From Streptoalloteichus hindustanus (GTDB taxonomy: Bacteria > Actinomycetota > Actinomycetes > Mycobacteriales > Pseudonocardiaceae): 64,000 nt of DNA. A program made the translations under genes and the position numbers. The number at the start of each line of letters is the position of its first letter. The stretch's first letter is position 1. Positions 7,896-17,004 of this stretch are shown one piece after another. The notes beneath the pieces were generated by a model. It was not told the origin of the DNA and ran no database searches. It worked only from the letters and a program-made list of their open reading frames with translations. The DNA is taken from contig NZ_FQVN01000003.1 of NCBI RefSeq assembly GCF_900129375.1, forward strand, positions 124,001 through 188,000, written 5' to 3'.

Positions 7896-9272
7896 TCACT
7901 CGGACAGGGCGCGCACCAGCCCCGTCGTGGACCGTCCCCGGTGGTAGGGCACGACGACCGCCTGGCCGCCCCAGCTGCGCACCAGCTCCGCCTCGGGCAG
8001 CCGGTCGGCGGAGTAGTCGCCGCCCTTGACCCACACGTCCGGTCGCAGCCGGGCCAGCGCCGCCTCCGGGGTGTCCTCGTCGAACACCACCACGGCGTCC
8101 ACTGAGGACAGAGCGCGCAGCAGCTCGGCGCGGTCGTGCTGGTCGATGATCGGGCGCGACGCGCCCTTGAGCCGACGCACCGACGCGTCGGAGTTCAGGC
8201 ACACCACCAGGCAGTCGCCGAGCGCCCGCGCCGCCGCGAGCGTCCTGGCGTGCCCGGCGTGCAACAGGTCGAAGCAGCCGCCGGTCGCCACGACGACGCC
8301 GCCCCGGGCCCGCGTCGCCGCGACCAGCCGCTCGGCGTCCGCCATGCCGTCCACCGGCGCGGGGCGGGCCCGCCCGTCAGCGGTGGCGTCGAGGGAGTCC
8401 ACGCCGCCCGCCGCCAGGTACTCCCCGGCCGCCGTCACGGCCGCCGCGACGGCCTCGTCGGTGGGCGAGCCCTCGCGCAGCCAGCGCGCGGCGGTGGCGG
8501 CGAACCGGTCCCCGGCGCCGCACGGGTCGGACACCGACACCCGACGCGCGGGCGCCGCGACCGGCCCGGGGCCGCCCTGGTCCAGCAGCGCGCCCCGCTC
8601 CCCCATCGTCACCGCGACCGCCCTGGCCCGCCAGCGCCGCCGCAACGTCGCGGCGCACCGCTCGGCCACGGCCAGCTCGGTGCCGCCCTCCTCGCCGCTG
8701 AACTGCCTGGCCTCGGCGAGGTTCGGCGTCACCAGCCGCACGCCGGGCACGGGCTCGCCGCCCCTCGGGTGCGGGTCCCACACGACCGGAACGCGCGCGG
8801 CGAGGTCAGTCAGCAAGGCGCGCAGCGCGGGGTCGTCGACGAGCCCCCGCCCGTAGTCGGCGACCAGCACCGCGCCGGCCTCCCGCAGCGCGGAGAGCAT
8901 CGGCACCGTGCACGAGGGGCGCACGCCCTGGTGGCCGCCCCGGTCGATGCGGGCCAGCGAGTGCCCGTCGCACCGCAGCCGGGTCTTCACCGGCGTCGGG
9001 CCGGCCGCGCGCCCGACGACCAGGCGGACCCGGTGCCGCAGCAGCGCCTCCAGCCGGCGCCCCGCCTCGTCGTCGGCCAGCGCGGTGACGAGCACGACCG
9101 GGACGCCGTCGGCGGCGGCCAGGCTGGCCGCCAGCCCGGCCCCGCCCGGTCTCGCCCGCTCCCGCCGCACGTCGAGCACCGGCGCCGGCGCGTCCGGGCA
9201 GACCCGGGTGACCGACCCGACCACGTCCACGTCCAGCAGGGCGTCGCCCACGACCACGAGCGGTCCGGTCAT
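7896..9272 (-). CDS. hldE: Bifunctional heptose-7-phosphate kinase / heptose-1-phosphate adenylyltransferase
   Basis: A 458-residue two-domain protein of standard HldE/RfaE length. The N-terminal PfkB domain (about 1-305) has RPGGAGLAASLAAADG and the second signature SDPCGAGDRFAATAA. The C-terminal nucleotidyltransferase domain (about 325-458) has GGCFDLLHAGHARTL with the HxGH motif and a KGASRPII-type segment. By family it phosphorylates D-glycero-D-manno-heptose 7-phosphate at C1 and later adenylylates heptose 1-phosphate to ADP-heptose. The start ATG overlaps the stop of gmhA (ATGA). Neighbours supply the isomerase and the bisphosphatase of the same pathway. Confidence 0.93.
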   Translation of the reverse strand: MTGPLVVVGDALLDVDVVGSVTRVCPDAPAPVLDVRRERARPGGAGLAASLAAADGVPVVLVTALADDEAGRRLEALLRHRVRLVVGRAAGPTPVKTRLRCDGHSLARIDRGGHQGVRPSCTVPMLSALREAGAVLVADYGRGLVDDPALRALLTDLAARVPVVWDPHPRGGEPVPGVRLVTPNLAEARQFSGEEGGTELAVAERCAATLRRRWRARAVAVTMGERGALLDQGGPGPVAAPARRVSVSDPCGAGDRFAATAARWLREGSPTDEAVAAAVTAAGEYLAAGGVDSLDATADGRARPAPVDGMADAERLVAATRARGGVVVATGGCFDLLHAGHARTLAAARALGDCLVVCLNSDASVRRLKGASRPIIDQHDRAELLRALSSVDAVVVFDEDTPEAALARLRPDVWVKGGDYSADRLPEAELVRSWGGQAVVVPYHRGRSTTGLVRALSE

Positions 9273-9955
9273 GACACCCTCCTCGCCGTCACCGGGTCGC
9301 CCCGGCCCTGCCGGCCCGGCGCGCCTTCACCGTCCACAGTGGACAATGCGGTCTCGAACGCCGAACACATCATGTGTATCGCCACGAGCTGCGCCTCCTG
9401 CACACTCGCCGTGCTGCCGGGCAGACACAGCGCCTCGTCCACGAGCTCAGCCAGCGGGTTGGGCCGGGCGCCGGTCATCGCCCACGTCGTGGCGCCGCTC
9501 CGGCGGGCCGCGCTCGCCGCGTACAGGAGGTTGCGGCTGCGCCCGCTCGTGGAGAGCAGCACCACCACGTCCCTCGGCCGCGCGTGCGCCTCGACCTGCC
9601 GGGCGAACACCTGGTCGTAGCCGTAGTCGTTACCGATCGCGGTGAGGCTGGAGGTGTCGGCGTGCAGGGCGATCGCCGCGAACGGCCGCCGGTCGGCGGC
9701 GAACCGGCCGACCAGCTCGGCGGTCAGGTGCTGGGCCTCGGCCGCGCTGCCGCCGTTGCCCGCCGCCAGCAGCCGCCCGCCGGCCACCAGCCGGCCGGCC
9801 AGCACCGCGCCCCACCGGGTGATCGTGGGGGCGTCCCGCCGCAGGGCGGCCAGCGTCACGGTCAACGCGTCGACGTGCGCCTTGGCCGGGAGGTCGGACA
9901 ACGCCGGCACCCGGTGGTCGAGCTCGCCCCGTCCCTGGTTCCCGGCCGCCGTCAT
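9269..9955 (-). CDS. gmhA: SIS-domain sedoheptulose-7-phosphate isomerase (GmhA-like)
   Basis: A 228-residue protein with one SIS domain. [22 protein letters not shown] and [14 protein letters not shown] are the phosphosugar-binding motifs of GmhA/DiaA proteins. GmhA converts sedoheptulose 7-phosphate to D-glycero-D-manno-heptose 7-phosphate, the first step to ADP-heptose. The ATG at 9955 overlaps the preceding GT4 stop; the longer frame upstream is the antisense-like shadow of that gene. The C-terminus carries one of the GTCCACAGTGGAC palindromes of this window (9332-9344). The assignment as isomerase rather than DiaA rests on the operon context. Confidence 0.9.
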   Translation of the reverse strand: MTAAGNQGRGELDHRVPALSDLPAKAHVDALTVTLAALRRDAPTITRWGAVLAGRLVAGGRLLAAGNGGSAAEAQHLTAELVGRFAADRRPFAAIALHADTSSLTAIGNDYGYDQVFARQVEAHARPRDVVVLLSTSGRSRNLLYAASAARRSGATTWAMTGARPNPLAELVDEALCLPGSTASVQEAQLVAIHMMCSAFETALSTVDGEGAPGRQGRGDPVTARRVS

Positions 9956-11181
9956 CGCGAACCACCAGCCACCTGGTCGGCCGTCTCGCGCGGCCGGGCC
10001 TCGGCGACCGCGCGCTCGTAGACCCGACGGGTGTCCTGCGCGATCCGGTCCCAGGAGTACCGGGAGCACGCCCGGTCCCTGCCGGCCGCGCCGTAGGCCG
10101 CCCGCCGGCCGGGATCGCGCAGCAGCGCGCGCAGCGCGCGGGCCAGCTCGTCCGGCCGCCGGGGCGGCACGTGCAGGCCGGTGATCCCGTCGACGACCGT
10201 GTCGGTCAGCCCGCCCACGGCGGCGGCCACGACCGGCACGCCGCAGGCCATCGCCTCCAGCGGCACGATGCCGAACGGCTCGTACCAGGGCGCGCACACC
10301 ACCGCGTCGGCCGAGCGCAGCAGCGCCGGCATCTCCGCGCGGGAGAGCTGCCCCAGCAGGTGCACCCGGTCGGCCACGTCCTCGGCGGCGGCGTGCTCCC
10401 GCAGCCGCCGCGCCTCCGGGTCGCCGGCCAGGGCCTGCCGCTCCGGGCCGCCGGCGATCACCAGCTCGGTGTCCGGCAGCCGGCGCAGCGCGCTGATGAT
10501 CGTGTCGAAGCCCTTCCTCGGCACCAGCCGGCCCACCGAGACCAGGCGGAACGGCGCGCCGCTCGGCGCGCGCTCCCCGCCGGGGCTGAACATCTCGGGG
10601 TCGACGCCGCACGGCACCACGGAGATGTTCGACCGCCGCACGCCCATCCGCGCCAGCTCGAAGACCTCGTCGGAACAGGTCGCGGCGACCCGGGTGACCC
10701 GCTGGCCGATCTGGCGCTCCAGCGCCACCCGCTCGGCCGGGCTGGTGTCCTGGGCGCCCTGGTGCCGCCGCTTGACCGCGCCCAGGGCGTGGAACGTCTG
10801 CACGACCGGCAGCCGGTGGTCGCGGGCGCCCAGCAGGGCGGCCAGGCCGGACATCCAGAAGTGGGCGTGCACCACGTCCGGCCGGTCCCCGGCCCACTCG
10901 GCGGCCAGCACCTCGGCGAACGCGCCCATGTGCGGCAGCAGGTCGTCCTTGGGCAGGTGGCGCGCCGGTCCGGCCGGCACGTGGACCACGGTCACCCCGG
11001 GGCCCGCGACCACGCGCTCCGGCAGGCTCCGCGCGTCCCGCCTGGTGTAGACGGTCACGCTGTGCCCCGCCCGGGCCAGCGCGGCGGACAGCTCCGCCAC
11101 GTGCAGGTTCTGGCCACCGGCGTCAACCTCGCCCAACGCGGCCAGCGGGCTGGCGTGCTCGGACACCATCGCGATCCTCAT
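9952..11181 (-). CDS. Glycosyltransferase family 4 (GT-B fold)
   Basis: A 409-residue retaining GT4 enzyme. It opens [25 protein letters not shown], resembling sucrose-phosphate-synthase/MshA-type transferases. It contains [13 protein letters not shown] and the donor-site EX7E motif in [34 protein letters not shown] precedes the ATG at 11181, which overlaps the previous stop. Its position between other transferases and gmhA suggests that it adds a non-heptose or heptose residue to the same glycan. Donor and acceptor are unknown. Confidence 0.92.
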   Translation of the reverse strand: MRIAMVSEHASPLAALGEVDAGGQNLHVAELSAALARAGHSVTVYTRRDARSLPERVVAGPGVTVVHVPAGPARHLPKDDLLPHMGAFAEVLAAEWAGDRPDVVHAHFWMSGLAALLGARDHRLPVVQTFHALGAVKRRHQGAQDTSPAERVALERQIGQRVTRVAATCSDEVFELARMGVRRSNISVVPCGVDPEMFSPGGERAPSGAPFRLVSVGRLVPRKGFDTIISALRRLPDTELVIAGGPERQALAGDPEARRLREHAAAEDVADRVHLLGQLSRAEMPALLRSADAVVCAPWYEPFGIVPLEAMACGVPVVAAAVGGLTDTVVDGITGLHVPPRRPDELARALRALLRDPGRRAAYGAAGRDRACSRYSWDRIAQDTRRVYERAVAEARPRETADQVAGGSR

Positions 11182-12263
11182 GATCCACTCCCTCCGGTGG
11201 GGACCGAGGCCGGGGCCGGGGCCGGCACCGGAACCGGCGCCGAGCGTGCGGGGCGCGCGGTCTGCGCGGCCGTGATCGTCAACAGCCGGTCCCAGTCGGC
11301 CAGGAACGGCGCCAGGCCGTACCGGTCGAGCGCCGCGCGCCGGGCGGCGTGGCCCAGCGCGGCCGCCGCCGCCGGGTCCGCCAGCAGGTCGCGCACCGCG
11401 TCGACCAGGCCGTCCACCCTGGTCGAGATCACCCCGGCCCCCGGGGGCACCGCCTCCACCACCTCCGTGGTGGCCAGCGCGACCACCGGCATGCCCAGGT
11501 GCATCGCCTCGATCAGGGACAGCCCCAACGAGGTCCAGCGCACGGGGTGCACGTACACCCGACGCCGCGCGAGCTGGTCGTGCAGCTCGCGCGGGCGGAG
11601 GTTGCCCACCGCCCTGACCTGCCCGTCCAGCGCGCCGAGCGGGCCGACGGCGCCGAGTTCGGCGAGCCGGCCGGGCAGCTTCTCGGCGCCGATGCCGAAC
11701 ACGTCCACCGGGCCGGCGGCGGCGAACCTCGGCAGCAGGTCGGTCCCGGTCACCCGCCACCGCCGCACCGGCTCGTTGATCACCACCGCCGCGCGTTCCA
11801 GCTCGCCTGTGTAGCGCTCGCCGGGGTCGGCCACGCCGTGCTCCACCACAACCGTCGGCGCGCGCCCGGAGTCCCACATCAGCTCGTTGAAGTGGGTGAC
11901 GTGCACCAGGCAGATGTCGTCCCGGTCGGCGACCGGGTGCCGCGTGTCGGGCACCCCGCCCTTCGGGGTGTTGTGCTCGACGTACACCGCGGGCACGTCC
12001 AGCCCCGGTCGGCGGCGCAGCCACCGCTCGGCGAGCGCGAGCTCGTCGGGGCGCTGGAGCACCACCACGTCCACGTCCAGGTCGGCCAGCTCGTCCGCCG
12101 GCACCTCGACGACGCCCGGCCAGTCCCAGCCCGCCCGGCCCCCGCCCCAGGGTCCCCCCTCGGGCAACACCGGCATGAGGTACTCGTGCCGGCCCCGGAC
12201 GAACGCGTCGGTCCACGAGCCGTGGACGTGCCACAGCAGTACGCGCAGCCGTCGATCGGTCAC
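11178..12263 (-). CDS. Glycosyltransferase (GT-B, GT4-like)
   Basis: A 361-residue protein starting at GTG 12263, which overlaps the GT9 stop as GTGA. It opens [21 protein letters not shown]; further motifs are [17 protein letters not shown] and, in the donor lobe, [19 protein letters not shown] followed by [11 protein letters not shown]. Only the second Glu of the usual EX7E motif is present. The last 25 residues are a Pro/Val/Ala-rich tail ([16 protein letters not shown]). The family is less typical than its GT4 neighbour, so the substrate cannot be named. The tight operon position implies a role in the same glycan. Confidence 0.87.
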   Translation of the reverse strand: MTDRRLRVLLWHVHGSWTDAFVRGRHEYLMPVLPEGGPWGGGRAGWDWPGVVEVPADELADLDVDVVVLQRPDELALAERWLRRRPGLDVPAVYVEHNTPKGGVPDTRHPVADRDDICLVHVTHFNELMWDSGRAPTVVVEHGVADPGERYTGELERAAVVINEPVRRWRVTGTDLLPRFAAAGPVDVFGIGAEKLPGRLAELGAVGPLGALDGQVRAVGNLRPRELHDQLARRRVYVHPVRWTSLGLSLIEAMHLGMPVVALATTEVVEAVPPGAGVISTRVDGLVDAVRDLLADPAAAAALGHAARRAALDRYGLAPFLADWDRLLTITAAQTARPARSAPVPVPAPAPASVPTGGSGS

Positions 12264-13297
12264 GCCGCGACTCCCTTCGCCAGTCGTTGCACGGCCGCCA
12301 CCACGTCCCCCGCGGTCACCGAGCCGAGGCAGGGGTGCCCCGGCACCGGGCACCGGCGGGCCCGCGTGCCCCGGCAGGGCGCGTCCTGCTCGCCGAGCAG
12401 CACGTGCGGCACCGCGTAGGGCGCCCACCGCGCCGCCGGCACCACCGGGGCGAACAGCGAGACGACCGGGGTGCCCACGGCGGCGGCCAGGTGGGCGGGC
12501 CCGGTGTTGCCGACGACGACCGCGTCCGCGCCGGCGAGGACCCCGGCGAGCTGGGCGAAGGTGGTCGCCCCGCCGAGGTCGAGTCCGTGCCGGCCCGCGA
12601 CTCGGGCCGTGAGCTCCCGTTCCCCGGGAGCGCCGGTGACCACCACGCGGTGGCCGGCCGCGGTCAGCGCACGCACCGCCTCGGCGCAGCGCTCCGGCTG
12701 CCACGCCCTGGCGGGCACGGTCGCGCCGGGGTGCAGCACGAGGTAGGGGGCGCGGCCGACGAGGTCGGTCACGTCCGGCGGCGGCGTCACGGCCAGGCCG
12801 CCGTCGTCGCCCGGCGGCAGGCGGAACCCGGCGGACGCCGCGACCGCCAGGGCGCGCTCCGGCTCGGGCAGGTCCTCGTCGACGTCGACGTCCGGGCGCA
12901 GCCGGTGGTCCAGCAGGGCACCCGGGTAGTCGGTGGACACCGCCGCGATCTCCGGCACGCCCGCCAGCCGCAGCAGCAGTGCGAGCGGCAGCGGGGACTG
13001 GTGGAACGAGGTGAGCACCAACGCGACCGCGGGGCGCAGGCGTGCCACCCGGTCCACCAGCCGGGCCACGTCCGCCGGCCGCACGGGTTCGGGCTCGGGG
13101 TCGATCCACGGGCAGGGCCAGGTGAGCACCTCGGCGACGCCGGGCAGCAGCCGCGCGGCCTGCTCGCCCCGGGGGGAGCAGAGCAGGGTCACCTCGGCGG
13201 GTTCACCCCGCCCGGCGGCCGCGGCGCGCACGGCGGGGCCGGCGAGCAGGACGTCGCCGTCGCTGTCCAGCCGCGCCACCAGCACCCGGTCGGTCAT
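12260..13297 (-). CDS. Glycosyltransferase family 9 (heptosyltransferase-like)
   Basis: A 345-residue GT9 protein of usual heptosyltransferase length. It opens [29 protein letters not shown]. The donor lobe has [21 protein letters not shown] and [23 protein letters not shown], followed by the Cys-containing loop [19 protein letters not shown]. The start ATG overlaps the GmhB stop. Being in the operon with GmhA, HldE and GmhB makes ADP-heptose the most likely donor; this is inferred from context. Confidence 0.92.
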   Translation of the reverse strand: MTDRVLVARLDSDGDVLLAGPAVRAAAAGRGEPAEVTLLCSPRGEQAARLLPGVAEVLTWPCPWIDPEPEPVRPADVARLVDRVARLRPAVALVLTSFHQSPLPLALLLRLAGVPEIAAVSTDYPGALLDHRLRPDVDVDEDLPEPERALAVAASAGFRLPPGDDGGLAVTPPPDVTDLVGRAPYLVLHPGATVPARAWQPERCAEAVRALTAAGHRVVVTGAPGERELTARVAGRHGLDLGGATTFAQLAGVLAGADAVVVGNTGPAHLAAAVGTPVVSLFAPVVPAARWAPYAVPHVLLGEQDAPCRGTRARRCPVPGHPCLGSVTAGDVVAAVQRLAKGVAA

Positions 13298-13863
13298 CGC
13301 GCGCCCCCCAGCACCAGCAGGACGGCGGTGAGCAGGTCCGGGGCGGTCATCGGGGCGGCCAGCACCTCGGCGGGCCGGGTGACCGGGGTGGGCACCAGGA
13401 CCCCGCGCGCGCCGGCCGCTCGCGCGGCGTCCACGTCGCTGCCGATGTCCCCGATGACCACGACCTCGGCGGGCGGCACGCCCAGCCGGGCGGCGGCCTG
13501 GAGGACCAGCCCGGGCGCGGGCTTGCGGCAGGCGCAGCCGTCCTCCGGGGCGTGCCGGCAGATGGCCCAGACGTCGAACGGGCCGAGCAGCTCCTCCACC
13601 CGCCTGTTCACGGCGCGTAGCTGCTCCTCCGCGATCAGACCGCGGGCGACGCCGGACTGGTTGGTCACCACCCCGACCGGGATTCCCCGCCGCCGCAACA
13701 CCCCGAGCGCGGCCTCCGCGGCGGGCACCGGGCGAACGCGGGTCGCGTCGCCGTTGTACGGCACGTCGTGCACCAACGTGCCGTCCCGGTCGAACAGGAC
13801 GGCCGCCGGCCAGCCGACCGGGGCCGGCCGGCAGGGGGTCGTGGAGATCCGCGTCGGCTTCAC
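13294..13863 (-). CDS. gmhB: D-glycero-D-manno-heptose 1,7-bisphosphate phosphatase (GmhB-like HAD)
   Basis: A 189-residue HAD-superfamily phosphatase. FDRDGTLVHD (Asp25, Asp27) is the nucleophile motif, VVTNQSGVARG the second motif and VVIGDIGSDVDAARAAGA the fourth. The zinc-binding loop CRHAPEDGCACRKPAPG is diagnostic of the histidinol/heptose-bisphosphate group that includes GmhB. It would remove the 7-phosphate before adenylylation by HldE. The GTG start at 13863 has no strong ribosome binding site. It is the first gene of the seven-gene operon, so the promoter should lie in 13864-13969. Confidence 0.9.
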   Translation of the reverse strand: MKPTRISTTPCRPAPVGWPAAVLFDRDGTLVHDVPYNGDATRVRPVPAAEAALGVLRRRGIPVGVVTNQSGVARGLIAEEQLRAVNRRVEELLGPFDVWAICRHAPEDGCACRKPAPGLVLQAAARLGVPPAEVVVIGDIGSDVDAARAAGARGVLVPTPVTRPAEVLAAPMTAPDLLTAVLLVLGGAR

Positions 13864-13969
13864 GTCATGAGGAGTTGCTCTTCACCGCAGCGGTAAACCC
13901 CATCGGCCGAACTACTACTCTTCGTATCCGACTCGCCGGCGGTTTCGTGCCTGGTCGCGCCTGAACGGG

Positions 13970-15826
13970 TTAACCCTCGGTGGCGGCACTGTCGGGGTCG
14001 TCCGTGCCGTCCGTGGTGGCGTCGGCCGCGCTGTCCACTGTGGACGAAGAGGGTCCGGGGCCGCCGGCGCGCCCCGCGCCGTCCCGGCCGACCCGCTCCC
14101 GCCATCGCCGCTCGGCGGTCGGGCTGTCGTCCGCCGGACCGAAAGCCGCCGGACCGGGTGCGCTCTGACCGCTGGCGACCGCGCTGGCGGCGGTCTGGGC
14201 AGCGCTGGGCTGAGCCACGCTGGGCTGCGCCGCGCCGATCTGGGCTGTGCCGATCTGAGCTGGGCCGATCTGAGCTGGGCCGATCTGAGCTGGGCCGATC
14301 TGAGCTGGGCCGGTTTGATCGACAGCGGACTGAGCGGCGGTGGCCCACGCCTCCGCGCTCCCGCGACCGCTCGCCACGACGTCGGCGATCTGGTGCAGCC
14401 CGGCGAGGCTGACCGCCTCGGCCACCGAGCTGCCGGCCGGGGCCAGCACCGTCAGCCGTTGGCCGACCGCCGAGGCCGCCTCGGCGACGTCGAACAACGC
14501 GCGCACCGCGCCGTCGGAGACCTCACCCACGCCGGTCAGGTCGACCAGCACCGGCAGGGCCCCGCCCCGCGCGGCGTGCAGCAGCGCCCGGCGCAGCGTC
14601 GGGCCGGTCCGCTCCGGCAGCTCGCCCCGCACGACCACGCGCCCCGGCTGGCTGCGCACGTCGAGGCTGAACGACTCCGGCTCGGCCTCCAACTCCTCGC
14701 CCCCAGCCGGCCCCTCGCGCCGCGGGGTCCGGCGCAACGTCACCGTGGTGCCGGCCGGCGACGGGTCGACCACCACCCGGTCGACGCACTCCTGCATGAG
14801 CAGCAGGCCGCGGCCGCGCAGCCCGGGGTCGGCCCGCGGCGGGCGCCACCGGCCGCCGTCGGCCACCGCCACCTGGATCGTGCCGTCCCGCTCGACCGAG
14901 CCCGTCACCCGGACCAGGCCGTCCTGCCCGTCGGGGTAGGCGTGCTCCACCGCGTTGGCGGCGGCCTCGCCGACCGCCTGCTCGACGCCCTGCGCGTCGT
15001 CCTCCCCCGCCCCGATCTCGGCCAGCCAGCGGCGCAGCTCGTCGCGCACCCCCGGCAACCGGCCGGGCCGCGCGGGGAAGGTCACGGTGAGGGTCGGCGG
15101 CGGCGGCTCCGGCGTGACGGCCAGCAGGACGGCGCCCAGGCCGCCGAGGCCCACCGGCTGCCGCCCGATCCGCTCGGCCATCCGCTCGCACAGCGCCTCG
15201 GGGTCGGCGCCCGGCAACCGGGCCACCAGGTTCGCCAACCGGCGCGCCGGGCTTCCCCCGCCCGGGCAGCGCCGGGCGGCGCCGACCGTGTGCAGCAACA
15301 GCACCTCACGGGCGGCGAGGGCCGGGTAGACGGTGGCGGCCGGCGTGCCGGGAAGCGCCCCCACTCCCAGGGGGCCGCTGCGGTCGCCGACGAGCTGGCG
15401 CACCACCCCACCCGGTCCGACCGCCAACGGCGCCGGCGAACCCGCACAGGCCGACTGGACGATCGCGGTGGCGGGATCGAACAGCACCATGGTCAGCGTC
15501 GTGCCCCGCAACTCGGGCAGGACCTCGGCGAACCGGTGCAGGGCGAGCAGAGCGCGCGTGGGGCCGGAACCGTGCAGCAGCTCCATGGCCAGCGCTCCGC
15601 GCAGGCGCTCCACCGCGCTCCCGGACACGACCGGGTCGGGCAGCACCGGGAGGTGGCCGACCGTCAGCGCGAGCCGCCCGCCGTCCAGCGCGAGCACGTC
15701 GTAGAAGTCGCGGCCGGCCCGGCGCTCCAGCCCCGGTACCAGCCGCACCGCCACCCGGGCGCCGGGTACGGACGGCACGGCACTCGTCTCGGGGGCGCGC
15801 GCCCACACGGTCCTCTCGTCCGTCAC
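13970..15826 (-). CDS. Degenerate PP2C/SpoIIE - HATPase - STAS fusion regulator
   Basis: A 618-residue protein. Residues about 20-240 align with the SpoIIE/PP2C phosphatase fold, but the metal-binding motifs are altered. RDFYDVLALDGGRLALTVGH lacks the GDVxGHG aspartate, LLLHTVGAARR replaces the usual TDGL/V, and GLGAVLL replaces DDxAxL. The HATPase domain (about 260-380) looks intact, with N-box GEAAANAVEHAY and GRGLLLMQECVD. A STAS domain (about 395-490) follows, then a low-complexity tail of AQIGP repeats. GGGAGCGGAC precedes GTG 15826. It probably works in partner switching with SigB-type factors as a scaffold or sensor, not as a phosphatase; this is inference. Confidence 0.85.
   Translation of the reverse strand: MTDERTVWARAPETSAVPSVPGARVAVRLVPGLERRAGRDFYDVLALDGGRLALTVGHLPVLPDPVVSGSAVERLRGALAMELLHGSGPTRALLALHRFAEVLPELRGTTLTMVLFDPATAIVQSACAGSPAPLAVGPGGVVRQLVGDRSGPLGVGALPGTPAATVYPALAAREVLLLHTVGAARRCPGGGSPARRLANLVARLPGADPEALCERMAERIGRQPVGLGGLGAVLLAVTPEPPPPTLTVTFPARPGRLPGVRDELRRWLAEIGAGEDDAQGVEQAVGEAAANAVEHAYPDGQDGLVRVTGSVERDGTIQVAVADGGRWRPPRADPGLRGRGLLLMQECVDRVVVDPSPAGTTVTLRRTPRREGPAGGEELEAEPESFSLDVRSQPGRVVVRGELPERTGPTLRRALLHAARGGALPVLVDLTGVGEVSDGAVRALFDVAEAASAVGQRLTVLAPAGSSVAEAVSLAGLHQIADVVASGRGSAEAWATAAQSAVDQTGPAQIGPAQIGPAQIGPAQIGTAQIGAAQPSVAQPSAAQTAASAVASGQSAPGPAAFGPADDSPTAERRWRERVGRDGAGRAGGPGPSSSTVDSAADATTDGTDDPDSAATEG
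14236..14310. repeat. 15-bp tandem repeat coding for AQIGP units
   Basis: Five head-to-tail 15-base units (consensus CGATCTGAGCTGGGC), four identical and the first with two changes. They lie in frame in the C-terminal tail of the STAS fusion protein and encode repeated I-G-P-A-Q. More degenerate copies continue toward 14200. Confidence 0.9.
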
Positions 15827-16160
15827 GTCCGCTCCCTGGTCCACTCCGCCCGTCGGGGGTTTCCCAGCACAGCGCGGCACGGACGACCTCGCGACCCTCT
15901 CGTCGCTCCTGTCGTGCGTCGTCCCGCCACGCCAGGACTTCCCGACGGGCGGGACGACCAAACTCGACCGGATCAGCCGGCGTACGACCAGGTGAGGCGC
16001 GACCAGGCGGCGCACGACCAGGCTGGGCCGGACCGGACGGGCTCTGGCCGGCCGACGGCGCGCCGCCGCGCGGTGATTCGCCGGCCGTCCGGTCGACCAC
16101 CCGATCGGTCAGCCGACCGGCCGGCCGCCCTCGTCGTCGTCGCCGTCGTCGCCGGCGGAC
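15827..16160. other. Intergenic region upstream of the STAS fusion gene
   Basis: A 334-base stretch between two minus-strand genes, with no protein-like frame. It contains repeated CGACCAGG units near 15985-16025 and Arg-rich shadow frames. It should hold the promoter of the fusion gene, but no clear -10/-35 pair was found. Confidence 0.4.
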
Positions 16161-16769
16161 TCACCGCCGGCGGCCGGAGCGGACCGGCGGAGGCAGCGGC
16201 GCGACCTCGCCGTCGGCCAGCCGGTCGGCCAACGCGCACTCCATGCGGTGCAGGGCGTCCTCCAGGCGGCGCTGCGGATCACCGGCGAACTGCCGGACCA
16301 ACCCGCGCCCGGGGCGCCACCACATCCTGGCGTGCACGCGGGTGGTGTGCGGCCAGGGTCCCGGCCGCAGCCGGAGCTGCACCCCGCCCACCCCGGGGTG
16401 GCCGCCCGCGCGCCACGCCACGAGCTGCTGGTCCCGGTCCGCCGTGCGCTCCACGGGAACCACCAGCGGCACCCCGTTGACGCCGACCAGGTGCACCCGC
16501 ATCCGGCGGTCGTCCACCCGCTCGATGCGGCGGATCTCCGTCACCAGGTCCGCCAGCACGCAGGCGTCCCGGCAGTACCGGTACACCGCGTCCAACGGCT
16601 CGCCCACCGTCCAGTCCGTGACCACCTCGCGGCCCCGCACGGAGGCGGCGAGCCGGTCCAGCGGCCGCGCGGGAGCCCTGGCGACCGCCACGGCCGCCAC
16701 CGCCGCCAACGGCGCGACCCAGCGAAGTCGCCGCCCCCACCCTCGCCCTCGTTTCGTCCGGTTGCGCAT
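16161..16769 (-). CDS. SRPBCC-family protein with N-terminal membrane anchor
   Basis: A protein of about 202 residues. A short basic N-terminus and a hydrophobic stretch (WVAPLAAVAAVAVARAPA, about 17-34) suggest a membrane anchor. The rest matches the START/SRPBCC ligand-binding fold (VVTDWTVGEPLDAVYRYCRD, then a beta-rich domain ending in a long amphipathic helix near RRLEDALHRMECALADRL). The ATG at 16769 is preferred over the adjacent GTG at 16772 because GGAGGG has better spacing. It is divergent from another SRPBCC gene and shares overlapping SigB-type promoters with it. The ligand is unknown. Confidence 0.82.
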   Translation of the reverse strand: MRNRTKRGRGWGRRLRWVAPLAAVAAVAVARAPARPLDRLAASVRGREVVTDWTVGEPLDAVYRYCRDACVLADLVTEIRRIERVDDRRMRVHLVGVNGVPLVVPVERTADRDQQLVAWRAGGHPGVGGVQLRLRPGPWPHTTRVHARMWWRPGRGLVRQFAGDPQRRLEDALHRMECALADRLADGEVAPLPPPVRSGRRR

Positions 16770-16865
16770 CACACCGCCCTCCGACCTCGGCGTGCGCCCT
16801 GGAACCAGCCGCGACCTCAGTCCCGGGCGGCCGACAACCAGTGCACACCCACCTCCCGGGAAGCG

Positions 16866-16891
16866 CTACCCACGACCGGCGCGGGTGTAAC
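16866..16891 (-). promoter_or_regulatory. SigB-type promoter for the minus-strand SRPBCC gene
   Basis: Read on the minus strand, GTTACA (16891-16886), 14 bases, then GGGTAG (16871-16866) resembles stress-sigma promoters of the GNNT-N14-17-GGGTA type. Its -35 overlaps the -35 of the divergent promoter. Leader length would be about 90 bases. Confidence 0.55.
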
Positions 16892-16910
16892 CGCCCGACG
16901 CGAGGGGTAG
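16885..16910 (+). promoter_or_regulatory. SigB-type promoter for the plus-strand SRPBCC gene
   Basis: GTGTAA (16885-16890), 14 bases, then GGGTAG (16905-16910). It is the mirror image of the minus-strand promoter and has a similar leader of about 90 bases to the GTG at 17005. Confidence 0.55.
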
Positions 16911-17004
16911 CCGGCGGAGGAGTGGCCCCGGCGCCGGTGGTCGCCCCCGACGGGCGGGACCGCGGTCCGCACCGGTGACCGTCGGCCACGGGAGGGAGAC
17001 CCAC

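Noticed and set aside
14236-14310. Possible CRISPR-like array
   Set aside because: Units are contiguous without spacers, 15 bases long, and in frame within a protein gene.
13860-14348. A 162-codon minus-strand frame overlapping the end of the STAS fusion
   Set aside because: It is a shifted reading of the repeat-rich tail (repeated SSDRP) with no independent support.
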